Below, in pieces: positions 8,745 through 17,829 of a stretch of DNA of 64,000 nt (positions are counted from its first letter, which is position 1; the number at the start of each line of letters is the position of its first letter). Below the pieces are notes generated by a model that worked only from the letters and a program-made list of their open reading frames with translations, ran no database searches and was not told where the DNA came from. The stretch covers positions 1 to 64,000 of the forward strand of contig JADCEF010000010.1 in assembly GCA_020250445.1 (NCBI GenBank), read 5' to 3'. Source of the DNA: Rhodobacter sp. GTDB lineage: Bacteria; Pseudomonadota; Alphaproteobacteria; Rhodobacterales; Rhodobacteraceae. The position numbers and the translations under genes were made by a program.

Positions 8745-9857
8745 ATGACGCAGGACCTGTCCCGGACCGCTGCAGGGGTGCAGTTTGTCGGCGTCTCGAA
8801 GACCTATCCAACCGGGCTGACGGCGATTGCCCAGCTGGACCTGGATATCAGGCCGGGCGAATTCCTGACACTGCTTGGACCAAGCGGGTCGGGCAAGACC
8901 ACGGCCTTGAACCTGCTGGCCGGGTTCCAGTCGCCCACAACAGGGCAGATCCTGGTGGACGGCAAGGACATCGGTGCCCTGCCGCCGTACAAGCGCGATA
9001 TCGGCGTGGTGTTTCAGCACTACGCCCTGTTTCCCCACATGACGGTGCGGGAAAACACCGGCTATCCGCTGAAACAGCGCCGCATGCCAAAGGACGAGAT
9101 CGCCCGCCGGGTGGACGACGTGCTGCGCATGGTGGCCCTGGAGGCTTATGGCGACCGGTTGCCCCGGCAGTTGTCGGGCGGTCAGCAGCAACGGGTTGCA
9201 GTGGCCCGTGCCATCGTCTTTCGTCCGCGCCTGCTGCTCATGGACGAGCCACTGGGCGCACTGGACCGCAAGCTGCGCGAATCCGTTCAGCTGGAACTGA
9301 AGCGCATCCACCGCGATCTGGGCGTGACCATTGTCTTTGTGACCCATGATCAGGAAGAGGCGCTGGTCATGTCGGACCGCATCGCCATCTTCGATCAGGG
9401 CCGCATCCGCCAGATCGGCACCGCAAGTGCGCTGTACGACGCGCCCGTTTCGCAATTCGTTGCCCAGTTCCTGGGAGAGTCGAACTGCCTTGTGGGAAAG
9501 GTTGACCACCTTCCACGCCTGTCCCGCGTCACCACTGCGGCAGGTGTGTTCCACGGTGTCACCAGCGACGCGACCCCGCAGCACGGCACGGCTGCCGTCG
9601 TCACACGTCCGGAACGCTGCCGGTTGTTCACGGCCCAATCCGAGGTGCCGGAAGGCTGGAACCAGGTCCCCGCCCGCATCCGCGATGTCGTCTACCTGGG
9701 TGCCCTGCGCAAGGTGGTCGCGGACCTGAGGGACGGGGGCACATTCACCGTGATTTTCCAGCCTGATCAGATACTTCCCGCAGCGCCTGACGTTCTGGTC
9801 GCCTTCCCGCCCGACGCGGCCCGCGTGGTGCTGGCAGACGGCCCAAAGAATCATTGA
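8745..9857 (+). CDS. ABC transporter ATP-binding protein, spermidine/putrescine (PotA) type
   Basis: A 370-residue ATPase of the PotA/CUT1-like class. The Walker A motif GPSGSGKT is at 45-52, the signature LSGGQQQR at 143-150, Walker B LLLMDEP at 163-169, and the switch His in VTHDQEEA. A C-terminal TOBE-like regulatory domain starts near residue 240. The ATG at 8745 follows AAGGAAAA. It sits between the glycosidase and the binding-protein gene and energises the importer formed with the two permeases at 10975-12688. The imported compound is unknown. PotA-type systems carry polyamines, opines, sugar amines or phosphonates. Confidence 0.92.
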   Translation: MTQDLSRTAAGVQFVGVSKTYPTGLTAIAQLDLDIRPGEFLTLLGPSGSGKTTALNLLAGFQSPTTGQILVDGKDIGALPPYKRDIGVVFQHYALFPHMTVRENTGYPLKQRRMPKDEIARRVDDVLRMVALEAYGDRLPRQLSGGQQQRVAVARAIVFRPRLLLMDEPLGALDRKLRESVQLELKRIHRDLGVTIVFVTHDQEEALVMSDRIAIFDQGRIRQIGTASALYDAPVSQFVAQFLGESNCLVGKVDHLPRLSRVTTAAGVFHGVTSDATPQHGTAAVVTRPERCRLFTAQSEVPEGWNQVPARIRDVVYLGALRKVVADLRDGGTFTVIFQPDQILPAAPDVLVAFPPDAARVVLADGPKNH

Positions 9858-9886
9858 CAGGCGGGGTCACCTGAACCGAGATCAAT

Positions 9887-9902
9887 GCAGAAACGTTTCT
9901 GC
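9887..9902. promoter_or_regulatory. Predicted LacI-family operator (binding-protein gene)
   Basis: GCAGAAACGTTTCTGC is a perfect 16-bp palindrome and the best match to the shared motif, 35 bp before the substrate-binding protein gene. TTGACA at 9854-9859 overlaps the stop codon of the preceding gene, so a second regulated promoter appears to boost binding-protein and permease expression. Confidence 0.82.
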
Positions 9903-9936
9903 AATGGGCAGACCGTCAAGAAACAGGGAGAAGATC

Positions 9937-10968
9937 ATGAAACTAAGGAAGACCATCGCCACTTTGGGCCTGACCACCGCGCTTGCCTTGGGCCTTGGGG
10001 GAACCGTCGCTTCGGCGCAGGATCTGGCGGGCAAGACCTTTGTTTTCGGCGGCTTCGGCGGCGATCTGCAGAAGAACCAGGACATTGCCTGGCTGCAGCC
10101 CTTCGCTGCCGCGACCGGCGTGAAAATCGACCAGACCGACTCGCCCGACATGGCGACGCTGAAGACCCAACAAGAGGCCAGCAACGTCGCGCTGGATGTG
10201 GTGCAGATCGAATCCAGCACCGTTGACGCGAACTGCGGCACCGTCTTCATGGAAGTCGCGATTGACCGGTCGCAGCTGAACCCCGCGCTTGACACCAACA
10301 AGTGCGGCGTGCCGGTGGTGAAATTCTCCTTCGTTCTCGCCTACAACGCCGCGAAATTCCCCGAAGCCCCGACCAGTGTGGCGGATTTCTTTGACACCGA
10401 GAAATTCCCAGGGATCCGCGCGATCCGTGGCGGATCGAACGTCGGCATCATCGAAAGCGCGCTGCAGGCAGAAGGCGTGGCCCCCGCCGACATGTATCCG
10501 ATCGATCTCGACAAGGCCGTTGCCAGGATCGAGACGATCAAGGACTCGATCGAGGTCAAGGAATCCTTCGCCGTCATCCAGGATGGATTGGCCAATGGCG
10601 AATTCGACATGGCTCTGGTGCCGAACGGGCGCGCCTTCAACGCCTCGAAAACCAACCCGGACATCAAGGTCGTCTTTGCTGGTGCCGTGACGCTGTATGA
10701 CAACCTGGCCATCCCGACCGGCGCCAAGAACGCCGAAGCTGCGACCGCTTTCCTGCAGCATGTGGCCCAGCACGACACGCAAGTCGCGCTGACCGAACTT
10801 TTCCCCTACGGCATGGGCACCCTGGGCGATGCGCCCAAGCTGGATGATCAGGCCAGGGGCTTCTTCCCCGACAGCCATGCCGATCAGCTGCTGATGCAGG
10901 ATGCGGGCTGGTGGGGTGCGAATGACGCGGCCGTGGGCGACCGTTTGACCGCCCTGTTCGCGCAATAA
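9937..10968 (+). CDS. ABC transporter substrate-binding protein, PotD-like
   Basis: A 343-residue periplasmic binding protein. The signal peptide covers residues 1-27 (LGLTTALALGLGG, cleavage after ASA). The mature part begins QDLAGKTFVFGGFGGDLQKNQ, typical of the spermidine/putrescine-binding superfamily, and ends with a WWG motif near the C-terminus. The ATG at 9937 follows GGGAG at 9926-9930. The gene has its own LacI-type operator and is followed after 6 bp by the first permease. It delivers the unknown substrate to the membrane complex. Two cysteines in the N-terminal half (DANCGTVF and TNKCGVPV) may form a disulphide (inference). Confidence 0.9.
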   Translation: MKLRKTIATLGLTTALALGLGGTVASAQDLAGKTFVFGGFGGDLQKNQDIAWLQPFAAATGVKIDQTDSPDMATLKTQQEASNVALDVVQIESSTVDANCGTVFMEVAIDRSQLNPALDTNKCGVPVVKFSFVLAYNAAKFPEAPTSVADFFDTEKFPGIRAIRGGSNVGIIESALQAEGVAPADMYPIDLDKAVARIETIKDSIEVKESFAVIQDGLANGEFDMALVPNGRAFNASKTNPDIKVVFAGAVTLYDNLAIPTGAKNAEAATAFLQHVAQHDTQVALTELFPYGMGTLGDAPKLDDQARGFFPDSHADQLLMQDAGWWGANDAAVGDRLTALFAQ

Positions 10969-10974
10969 GGCAAC

Positions 10975-11880
10975 ATGGCCGGGATCAACCCTTCTGCTGC
11001 GGATGTCCCGGCCATTCCGGCAACGGGTGGCACTGCCCGCCCGTTGCCGCAACACCGTGATGCCTGGGGACTGGTTGCCTTGCCGGTCATCCTTTTCCTT
11101 CTTGTTTTCTTTGCCTATCCGACCGGCCTGACCCTTCTGCGCGCCTTCACCCATTTCGATGCACCCGAAGTGGGCGGGCTGGACAATATCACCTGGGTTC
11201 TGGGGGGTGCGGCCAACCGGACAATCCTGATCCGCACCTTCACTGTCGCCCTTCTGTGCACCGCCTTCACGGCACTTCTGGCCTTTCCCTATGCCTACCT
11301 GATGACCAAGGTCAGCAGCCGCTGGCAGACGGTGATGATGGGCCTTCTGCTGGTCTCGATGTTCTTCGGGATTCTCTTGCGCAACTTTTCGTGGGTGGTG
11401 CTTTTGCAGATGCAGGGGCCGGTGAACGACCTGATCGCGGCCCTTGGCTTTGACCGGGTGCGGATGCTGGGCACGGCCCCTGCGGTGCTGATGGGGATGA
11501 CGCATGTCCTTTTCCCCTTCATGGCGCTGCCGCTGTATGCGGTGCTGAAAGGGATTGATCCAAGGCTGGTTCTGGCTGCCCAAAGCCTTGGCGCCACACC
11601 GCGAAACGCCTTTCTGCAGGTCTATCTTCCCTTGGCCGTGCCGGGCCTGTTCGCCGGGGCTCTCCTGGTCTTCGTGCTGGCGCTTGGGTTCTACATCACG
11701 CCGGCGATCCTTGGTTCGCCCAAACAGGCCCTGATCTCGCAGGTGTTGTATCAGCAGTTCGAAACCCGCGCCGCCTTTGGCCGGGCCGGGGCGCTGGCCA
11801 TCGTCCTGCTTGTTGCGGCCATGGCTTTTGTCCTGATGGCCAATGCCCTGCAAAGGCGCAACAAGGCTTACGAGGGCTGA
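10975..11880 (+). CDS. ABC transporter permease, PotB type
   Basis: A 301-residue inner-membrane permease with about six hydrophobic segments, starting with LVALPVILFLLVFFAYP. The EAA-type loop for the ATPase is in AAQSLGATPRNAFLQVYLPLAVPG. It is 6 bp after the binding-protein gene and directly precedes the second permease, with which it should form the heterodimeric channel. The N-terminal 30 residues are rich in Pro and Ala and likely cytoplasmic. Confidence 0.9.
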   Translation: MAGINPSAADVPAIPATGGTARPLPQHRDAWGLVALPVILFLLVFFAYPTGLTLLRAFTHFDAPEVGGLDNITWVLGGAANRTILIRTFTVALLCTAFTALLAFPYAYLMTKVSSRWQTVMMGLLLVSMFFGILLRNFSWVVLLQMQGPVNDLIAALGFDRVRMLGTAPAVLMGMTHVLFPFMALPLYAVLKGIDPRLVLAAQSLGATPRNAFLQVYLPLAVPGLFAGALLVFVLALGFYITPAILGSPKQALISQVLYQQFETRAAFGRAGALAIVLLVAAMAFVLMANALQRRNKAYEG

Positions 11881-11881
11881 A

Positions 11882-12688
11882 ATGGCAGACACCGGCCCCC
11901 AAACCGCCAGTAGCAGACTCCTGAAGATTCTCTGCGTGCTGATCGCGCTTTGGCTGGTCCTGCCGCTGTTCATCATCGTTCCGATCAGCTTCAGCGGTGA
12001 GGACAGCTTTTCCTTCCCGCCCAGGACCTGGACCCTTGCGCGCTATGCCAGCCTTGCTGATCCGGCCTGGACCTCGGCTGTGCTGAACAGCCTGGCGGTT
12101 GCGGCGCTGGTGGCGGTGCTGTCGGCCGTTCTCGGCACGCTTGCCGCCTTTGCCATCGCGCGGTCGAGGTCGGGCGTGATGGCCCTTGTCCGTGCGCTGA
12201 TCCTGTCGCCGCAGGTGGTGCCCATCGTGGTCTTTGGCCTTGGCCTTTACCTTGTTTTCCTGCGCTGGAACATGGTCGGGACGCTGTGGGGTTTTGTCAT
12301 CGCCCATACGGTTCTGGCCGTGCCCTTCGTCGTGATCCCTGTCAGCGCCGCCTTGCAGACCTTTGATCGCTCGCTGGAACGCGCCTCGGCCAGCCTTGGC
12401 GCGGGGCCCATGGCGACCTTCCGGCAGGTCACCCTGCCGATCATCCGGCCTGCGGTCCTGAGCGGGGCCTTCCTTGCGTTCTTGTCGTCCTTTGACGAGG
12501 TGGTGCTGGCGCTTTTCCTGAAATCACCGTCGTATTACACGCTGCCCGTCCAGCTTTACCGCCGCATGACCGACACGATCGACCCGACTGTGGCGGCCGT
12601 GGCGACGCTGGAGTTGTGCCTGGTCATCGCCGGGGTCGTCATCGCCCTGATCCTTCAGTCCCGACGCCCATCCCCTGACCAATCCTGA
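11882..12688 (+). CDS. ABC transporter permease, PotC type
   Basis: A 268-residue inner-membrane permease. The first segment is LLKILCVLIALWLVLPLFII, and the EAA-type loop is RASASLGAGPMATFRQVTLPIIRP. The start codon follows the stop of the first permease by one base, so translation is probably coupled. It is the second channel subunit of the polyamine-type importer. Confidence 0.9.
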   Translation: MADTGPQTASSRLLKILCVLIALWLVLPLFIIVPISFSGEDSFSFPPRTWTLARYASLADPAWTSAVLNSLAVAALVAVLSAVLGTLAAFAIARSRSGVMALVRALILSPQVVPIVVFGLGLYLVFLRWNMVGTLWGFVIAHTVLAVPFVVIPVSAALQTFDRSLERASASLGAGPMATFRQVTLPIIRPAVLSGAFLAFLSSFDEVVLALFLKSPSYYTLPVQLYRRMTDTIDPTVAAVATLELCLVIAGVVIALILQSRRPSPDQS

Positions 12689-12710
12689 TCGCACTTCCAA
12701 GGACCCGCCG

Positions 12711-13937
12711 ATGCTTCGCCCTGTTCCCGAACCCCGTCCCACCGCCCTTGGCCGTGCAGGCGATGCCGAATTTGCCCTGCGGCAACAGCAGGCCCTGGAC
12801 CAGGCCCTGCGTGACGGCTTCGACGGGCTGATCGTCTGGGGGCGCGGATCGACCAATTCCGATGGCAGCCAGGACCTTCTGTATCTCACCAACCACATGT
12901 CGGCGGTCAGCCACATCCCCGACAGCCACGCCCACCGCGCCCGCGGTCATGCCGGGCTGATCCTGGCTCCCGGCAGGGACCCGGTTCTGGTGACGGACAG
13001 CTATGACATCGACCGCGCCGAAGTGCCGGTGGCGGACATCCGCCTTTCCACCTTCGTTGATCGCGACGTGGCCCATCTGGCTGCCGAACTGGGGCTGAGG
13101 GGCAAGCGCATCGGCCTTGCCGGGCAGACCGGCCTTCTGCACAGCGCCGCTGTCATGATGGCCGCGGAACTGGGCGCGGCCACCCGCATCGAACCCGCCG
13201 ACCACATCCTGACCGGGCTGCGCCTGATCAAAAGCCCGCATGAGGTGGCGCTGTTGCGCGATGCCTCGCGCATCGGCTGCGACTGGATGAATGTCTGCCT
13301 TGCCGCCACCGAGCCCGGCCGCACCGAAGGCGAAATCGTCGGCGAGGGTCTGCGCTGGCTGGCCGCCTCGGGTGGCTTTGCCTATGACATCGCGGTGGCC
13401 AGCGGCCCCGTCGGCCACCGCTATCGCCACCGCCAGGCCCTGCCGACCTGGGACAGCCGCCGCCGGATTGAGGCGGGCGACATGATTCACTTCGACCTTT
13501 GGGGGCCGGTGGCGCAGGGGTACTACTGCGACCTGACGCGTTCCACCGTGGTGGGCCGCGCACCCACCGCGTCACAGGCACGGGTGCTGGAGGATTCCAT
13601 CACCCTCGTCGAAAGCGTGATCGCCCGGATTGAACCGGGCCGCCCCCTGTCGGACCTTCATGCCGCAGGAACCCGCGCCATGGCCCGGCGCGGCGGCGGC
13701 GACAGCGGCTTTTCGGCCATGATCCCCTTCTTCGGCCATTCCCTTGGCCTTGATTGCGAATCGCCCTTCATCACCTCTTACGCCACCGAGATCATCCGCC
13801 CCGGCATGGTTCTGGCCGTGGAATGCTTCCTTGGCGGCCAGCCCGGAGAGGGCGGCGGTTTCGAGCACATCATCCACGTAAGCGAAACGTCGGTCGAGAT
13901 CCTGACCACCGGCGCCCCCGCCCGCCCCTGGGCCTGA
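12711..13937 (+). CDS. M24-family aminopeptidase / creatinase-like hydrolase
   Basis: A 408-residue pita-bread hydrolase. The N-terminal creatinase-like domain covers about 1-170. The C-terminal catalytic domain carries all five candidate metal ligands: Asp262 (HFDLWG), Asp274 (YYCDLTR), His343 (FFGHSLG), Glu371 (LAVECFLG) and Glu385 (GGFEHIIHV). Family members are Xaa-Pro dipeptidases or, less often, creatinase, ectoine hydrolase or DMSP lyase DddP. It lies 22 bp after the last permease in the transporter operon, so it probably cleaves the imported compound or a product of it. Because the metal site is complete, a metallohydrolase is more likely than metal-free creatinase. Confidence 0.85.
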   Translation: MLRPVPEPRPTALGRAGDAEFALRQQQALDQALRDGFDGLIVWGRGSTNSDGSQDLLYLTNHMSAVSHIPDSHAHRARGHAGLILAPGRDPVLVTDSYDIDRAEVPVADIRLSTFVDRDVAHLAAELGLRGKRIGLAGQTGLLHSAAVMMAAELGAATRIEPADHILTGLRLIKSPHEVALLRDASRIGCDWMNVCLAATEPGRTEGEIVGEGLRWLAASGGFAYDIAVASGPVGHRYRHRQALPTWDSRRRIEAGDMIHFDLWGPVAQGYYCDLTRSTVVGRAPTASQARVLEDSITLVESVIARIEPGRPLSDLHAAGTRAMARRGGGDSGFSAMIPFFGHSLGLDCESPFITSYATEIIRPGMVLAVECFLGGQPGEGGGFEHIIHVSETSVEILTTGAPARPWA

Positions 13938-13966
13938 CCCCTTCCCAAGACCTGCAAGGATATCCG

Positions 13967-14752
13967 ATGCCCCGCTTTGCCGCCAACCTTTCCATGCTAT
14001 TCACCGATGCGCCCCTGGCCGACCGGATCGACCGCGCCGCCCAGGCCGGCTTCGCCGCTGTCGAGGTGCAATTCCCCTATGAACTGCCCGCCGCAACCCT
14101 GCGCGCGCGGCTGGATGCCAGCGGCATCCCGATGGTGCTGCACAATCTGCCTGCGGGCGACTGGGCGGCGGGGGATCGCGGCATCGCCTGCGACCCGGCG
14201 CGACAGGCCGAATTCCGCGACGGCATCGCCCGGGCCACAGACTATGCCCAAACCCTTGGCGTGCGGCAGATCAACTGCCTGACGGGCAGGCCGGGTCCCG
14301 GCCTGTCCGACGCCACCACCCGCGCGACCCTGGTTGACAACCTGCGCCACGCCGCCGAACGCCTGGCCGAGGCCGGCCTGCGCCTGCTTGTGGAGCCGGT
14401 GAACAACCGCGACGTGCCGGGATTCTGGCTGGACAGCGTTGACAAGGCCCTGTCCGTGATGGACGAGGTCGCGGCCCCCAACCTGTTCCTGCAGTTCGAC
14501 ATTTACCACGCACAGCGCTCGGGCGGTGAAATCGCCGGAACGCTGATGCGCCATTTCGACCGCATCGGGCATATCCAGGTGGCCGACAATCCCGGCCGCA
14601 ACGAGCCGGGGACGGGCGAGCTGAACTTCGGCTTTCTCTTCGGCCTCATCGACCGGCTGGGCTATCAGGGCTGGATCGGCGCCGAATACAAGCCCGCGAC
14701 CACAACCGAAGCCGGATTGTCCTGGCTTGCGACCTATGGAGACAAGGCATGA
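13967..14752 (+). CDS. hyi: Hydroxypyruvate isomerase (TIM-barrel AP-endonuclease-2 family)
   Basis: A 261-residue xylose-isomerase-like TIM barrel. Hyi interconverts hydroxypyruvate and tartronate semialdehyde. Recognisable parts are the start MPRFAANLSMLFTDAPLADRI, metal-site segments LLVEPVNNRDVPGFWL and LQFDIYHAQ, HIQVADNPGRNEPGTGELNF, and WIGAEYKP near the end. The ATG at 13967 follows AAGGA. Its stop overlaps the start of the tartronate semialdehyde reductase gene by four bases. That pairing is the classic glyoxylate/glycerate route, so the island probably yields a C2 or C3 oxo-acid (inference). Confidence 0.88.
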   Translation: MPRFAANLSMLFTDAPLADRIDRAAQAGFAAVEVQFPYELPAATLRARLDASGIPMVLHNLPAGDWAAGDRGIACDPARQAEFRDGIARATDYAQTLGVRQINCLTGRPGPGLSDATTRATLVDNLRHAAERLAEAGLRLLVEPVNNRDVPGFWLDSVDKALSVMDEVAAPNLFLQFDIYHAQRSGGEIAGTLMRHFDRIGHIQVADNPGRNEPGTGELNFGFLFGLIDRLGYQGWIGAEYKPATTTEAGLSWLATYGDKA

Positions 14753-15645
14753 AGATCGGGTTCATCGGACTGGGCATCATGGGCACGCCGATGGCGGGCC
14801 ACCTGATCGCGGGGGGCCACCAGACCTTTGTCCAGACACGCAGCAAGGTGCCCGGCGCAATCACCGAAGCCGGGGCAACGGTTTGCGCCACGGCAGCCGA
14901 AATTGCGGCGGCGGCCGAGGTGATCTTCCTGATGGTGCCGGACACGCCGGATGTGGAACAGGTGCTCTTCGGCACGGGCGGTGTCGCCCCCGGCCTGACC
15001 CCCGGCAAGACGGTGGTCGACATGTCCTCGATCTCGCCCATCGCCACCAAAGACTTTGCCGCGCGGATCGAGGCCTTGGGCTGCGATTATCTCGACGCCC
15101 CCGTCTCGGGCGGCGAGGTCGGGGCAAAGGCCGCCACGCTGACCATCATGGTCGGCGGCAGGGCCGCAGTCTTCGAACGCATCCAGCCGCTGTTTGCCCT
15201 GATGGGCAAGAACATCACCCATGTGGGCGAGGTCGGCGCAGGGCAGATCACCAAGGTCGCCAACCAGATGATCGTGGCCCTGAACATCGCTGCCGTGGCC
15301 GAGGCGCTGGTCTTCGCCAGCAAGGCTGGTGCCGATCCGGCCCGGGTCCGCCAGGCGCTGATGGGGGGCTTTGCCGCCAGCCGCATTCTGGAGGTGCATG
15401 GCGAACGCATGATCAGGCGCAGCTTCAACCCCGGCTTCCGCATCGCGCTGCATCAAAAGGACCTTGGCCTTGCCCTGCAAGGCGCGCGATCTCTTGGCAT
15501 GGCCATGCCGCAGACGGCAGGTGCGGCGCAACTGATGCAGGTCATGCAGGCGCAGGGCTGGGACCAGTTGGACCATTCGGCGCTGGTCAAGGCGCTGGAG
15601 CTGATGGCCGACCATGAGGTCGCCGCAGAAGGCGCAGGCGGGTAA
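14749..15645 (+). CDS. glxR: 2-hydroxy-3-oxopropionate (tartronate semialdehyde) reductase
   Basis: A 298-residue beta-hydroxyacid dehydrogenase. The NAD(P)-binding motif is FIGLGIMGTPMAGHL (5-19), the substrate motif is DAPVSGGEVGAKAATLTIM (about 117-134), and the catalytic lysine is Lys169 in GQITKVANQM. It reduces tartronate semialdehyde to D-glycerate. Translational coupling with hyi (ATGA overlap) supports this activity over a 3-hydroxyisobutyrate dehydrogenase role. It is the last gene of the transport and catabolic operon. glyoxylate carboligase (gcl), the usual third partner, is not in this window. Confidence 0.88.
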   Translation: MKIGFIGLGIMGTPMAGHLIAGGHQTFVQTRSKVPGAITEAGATVCATAAEIAAAAEVIFLMVPDTPDVEQVLFGTGGVAPGLTPGKTVVDMSSISPIATKDFAARIEALGCDYLDAPVSGGEVGAKAATLTIMVGGRAAVFERIQPLFALMGKNITHVGEVGAGQITKVANQMIVALNIAAVAEALVFASKAGADPARVRQALMGGFAASRILEVHGERMIRRSFNPGFRIALHQKDLGLALQGARSLGMAMPQTAGAAQLMQVMQAQGWDQLDHSALVKALELMADHEVAAEGAGG

Positions 15646-16020
15646 CGCCGGAAACCGGTCTTCGGATGCTCTTTGACAGGGCGGTACCGCGCGCCTTGCC
15701 GCGTCCTGTCGTGCAGGTCCACCGGCCCGCCCCGCTGAACATCGCCCGCACGCGCCGTCAGTCGGATGATCCCGGACGTTCCGGGCGATGGTCCGGCCCT
15801 GCAGGGCTGGCATTGCCGACGGGACGGGCCATCGGCTTTTCGCCGGCCCGAACTCTGCCAACCACAATGCCTTCACGGCAATCAGGATTGATCCGCCGGA
15901 ATGACAGCAATTGATCCCCCAGAATGACAGCAGGCCATGGTCACACGCGGCCTTGCAGACGGGCCTTTGTCCGCTGATCTGTCGGTGACGGTCAACCGGG
16001 GGGAATACCCAGGGTGCCGG
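15646..16020. other. Gap with IS21-like end repeats
   Basis: No gene is recognised in these 375 bp. The only structured element is a pair of direct repeats at 15889-15932. The region separates the glxR operon from the convergent adenine deaminase gene. Confidence 0.4.
15889..15932. repeat. Two direct 21-bp repeats resembling an IS21-family end
   Basis: Copies at 15889-15909 and 15912-15932 differ at two positions and share TGATCC and GAATGACAGCA. They are spaced 23 bp apart. Closely spaced repeats with a TGTCATTC-type core are typical of IS21-family termini. No istA or istB coding sequence is adjacent, so this would be a solo end left by deletion. Confidence 0.45.
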
Positions 16021-17829
16021 TCATGGATTGCCCCCCGGCACGAACAGGTCCGACACCGCAAAACGTGTCACGTCGATCAGGCCCTTATCCGAGATCCGCA
16101 GTTCCGGGATGACCACCAGTGCCAGCAACGAATGCTGCATGTAGGCGTTGTTCAGATTGCAGCCGCAATCGGCCATGGCGGCGACCAGCGCCTGCGCCTT
16201 GTCGGCCACCTCACGCGCCGGGCGGTCGGACATCAGGCCCGCGATGGGCAACTCGACCAGCGCCAGTTCCCGCCCGTCGCGCCACAGCGTGACCCCGCCC
16301 CCCGCCCCGGCCAGCCGGTTCGCCGCCAGCGCCATCTGGGTGCGGTCGGTCCCCACGATGATCATGTGGTGACAGTCATGCGCCACGGTGGATGCCATGG
16401 CCATCCGCCCCTTGTATCCAAAGCCCGAGACAAAGGCATTGACCACTTGCCCCGTCGCCCGGTGGCGTTCGACCAGCGAGATTTGCGCCACGTCACCCTG
16501 CGCCTCGACAAGTCCGGCGATCACGGCCAGATCGGCGGTCAGAGCGCGGGTCGGGGCCTGGTTCTCGACCACTCCGATCACGCGCGCCGTCACCCGGGTC
16601 GCGCCAACAGGAGCAGGAATGGCAAAGTCGGCGGCAGTCTTGGCCCGGCCCATCCGCACGGTGGCGCGGGCCTCGGCAGGCCAGTCATGGTGGGGGCAGG
16701 TTACGGTCAGTCGGCCACCCTCGGCCACCTGCACGCCCCGGGCATAGACCGCGTCAATCGGCAACTCCCGCAGATTTGGGGTGAGGATCATATCCGCCCG
16801 CCGCCCCGGCGCGATGGACCCCAACTCGCGCTCCAGACCGAAATGGGTCGCCGTATTGATCGTCGCCATCTGGATCGCGATCAGGGGGTCGCAGCCGCAG
16901 GCGATGGCATGGCGCACCGCACGGTTCATGTGCCCGTCATGCACCAGCGTGCCGGAATGGCTGTCGTCAGTGCACAGGATGAAGTTGCGCGGGTCCAGCC
17001 CCTTTTCGGTGATCGCGGTGATCTGGCTTTCGATGTCATACCAGGCAGAGCCCAGCCGCAGCATCGACCGCATCCCCTGCCGGACCCGGTCGATCGCATC
17101 GGATTCGCGCGTGCCTTCATGGTCGTCCGATGGGCCACCCGCGACATAGGCGTGGAACGGAATGCCCCGGTCGGGGCTGGCATAATGCCCGCCCACCACC
17201 TTGCCCGCGCGCATCGTGGCGGCGATTTCCTCCAGCATCTGCTGGCTGCCATTGATGACGCCGGGATAGTTCATCATCTCGCCCAGGCCGATGATCCCGG
17301 GCCAGCGCATCGCCTCGGCCACGTCATCAGGGCCGATCTCATATCCTGTGGTCTCCAGCCCCGGGGCCGAGGGCGCGCAGGACGGCATCTGGGTGAAGAT
17401 GTTGATGGGCTGCATCAGCGCCTCGTCATGCATCATCCGCACGCCGCGCAGGCCAAGGACGTTGGCAATCTCATGCGGGTCATGGAAGATCGTCGTCGTG
17501 CCATGCGGGATCACGGCAGCGGCGAATTCCGCCGGGGTCAGCATGCCGGATTCGATATGCATATGCCCGTCACAAAGGCCGGGGATCAGGAACTGTCCCT
17601 TGGCATCGACGACCCTGGTCTGCGGCCCGATGCACTGGCTGGCATCCGGCCCGACATAGGCAAACCGCCCCTCGGCCACCGCCACCTGCCATCCAGGCAG
17701 AACCTCGCGGCTCTGCACGTTCACCAGCGTGCCGCCTGTGATGACCAGATCGGCGGCTGCACGACCGGCGGCAACGGCGACGAGGCGGGGGGCGCAATCG
17801 GCCCGGGACAGCAGGGGGGCATGTTTCAT
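16021..17829 (-). CDS. ade: Adenine deaminase
   Basis: A 602-residue amidohydrolase that converts adenine to hypoxanthine and ammonia. Metal-binding motifs are GLCDGHMHIESGMLTP in the N-terminal third, and the later GLGEMMNYPGV, GGHYASP and CTDDSHSGTLVHDGHMN. The C-terminal domain with VAHDCHHMIIVG and GGGVTLWRDG is characteristic of Ade rather than other amidohydrolases. The ATG at 17829 (MKHAPLL) is preferred by family length; an in-frame ATG at 17871 would add 14 residues. Neither start has a strong Shine-Dalgarno. The gene stands alone, convergent with the glxR operon. Confidence 0.93.
   Translation of the reverse strand: MKHAPLLSRADCAPRLVAVAAGRAAADLVITGGTLVNVQSREVLPGWQVAVAEGRFAYVGPDASQCIGPQTRVVDAKGQFLIPGLCDGHMHIESGMLTPAEFAAAVIPHGTTTIFHDPHEIANVLGLRGVRMMHDEALMQPINIFTQMPSCAPSAPGLETTGYEIGPDDVAEAMRWPGIIGLGEMMNYPGVINGSQQMLEEIAATMRAGKVVGGHYASPDRGIPFHAYVAGGPSDDHEGTRESDAIDRVRQGMRSMLRLGSAWYDIESQITAITEKGLDPRNFILCTDDSHSGTLVHDGHMNRAVRHAIACGCDPLIAIQMATINTATHFGLERELGSIAPGRRADMILTPNLRELPIDAVYARGVQVAEGGRLTVTCPHHDWPAEARATVRMGRAKTAADFAIPAPVGATRVTARVIGVVENQAPTRALTADLAVIAGLVEAQGDVAQISLVERHRATGQVVNAFVSGFGYKGRMAMASTVAHDCHHMIIVGTDRTQMALAANRLAGAGGGVTLWRDGRELALVELPIAGLMSDRPAREVADKAQALVAAMADCGCNLNNAYMQHSLLALVVIPELRISDKGLIDVTRFAVSDLFVPGGNP

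Noticed and set aside
9943..11976. A 677-codon open frame on the minus strand across the binding protein and permeases
   Set aside because: It is antisense to clear transporter genes with signal peptides, membrane segments and ribosome-binding sites; the product is His/Arg-rich and unrecognisable.
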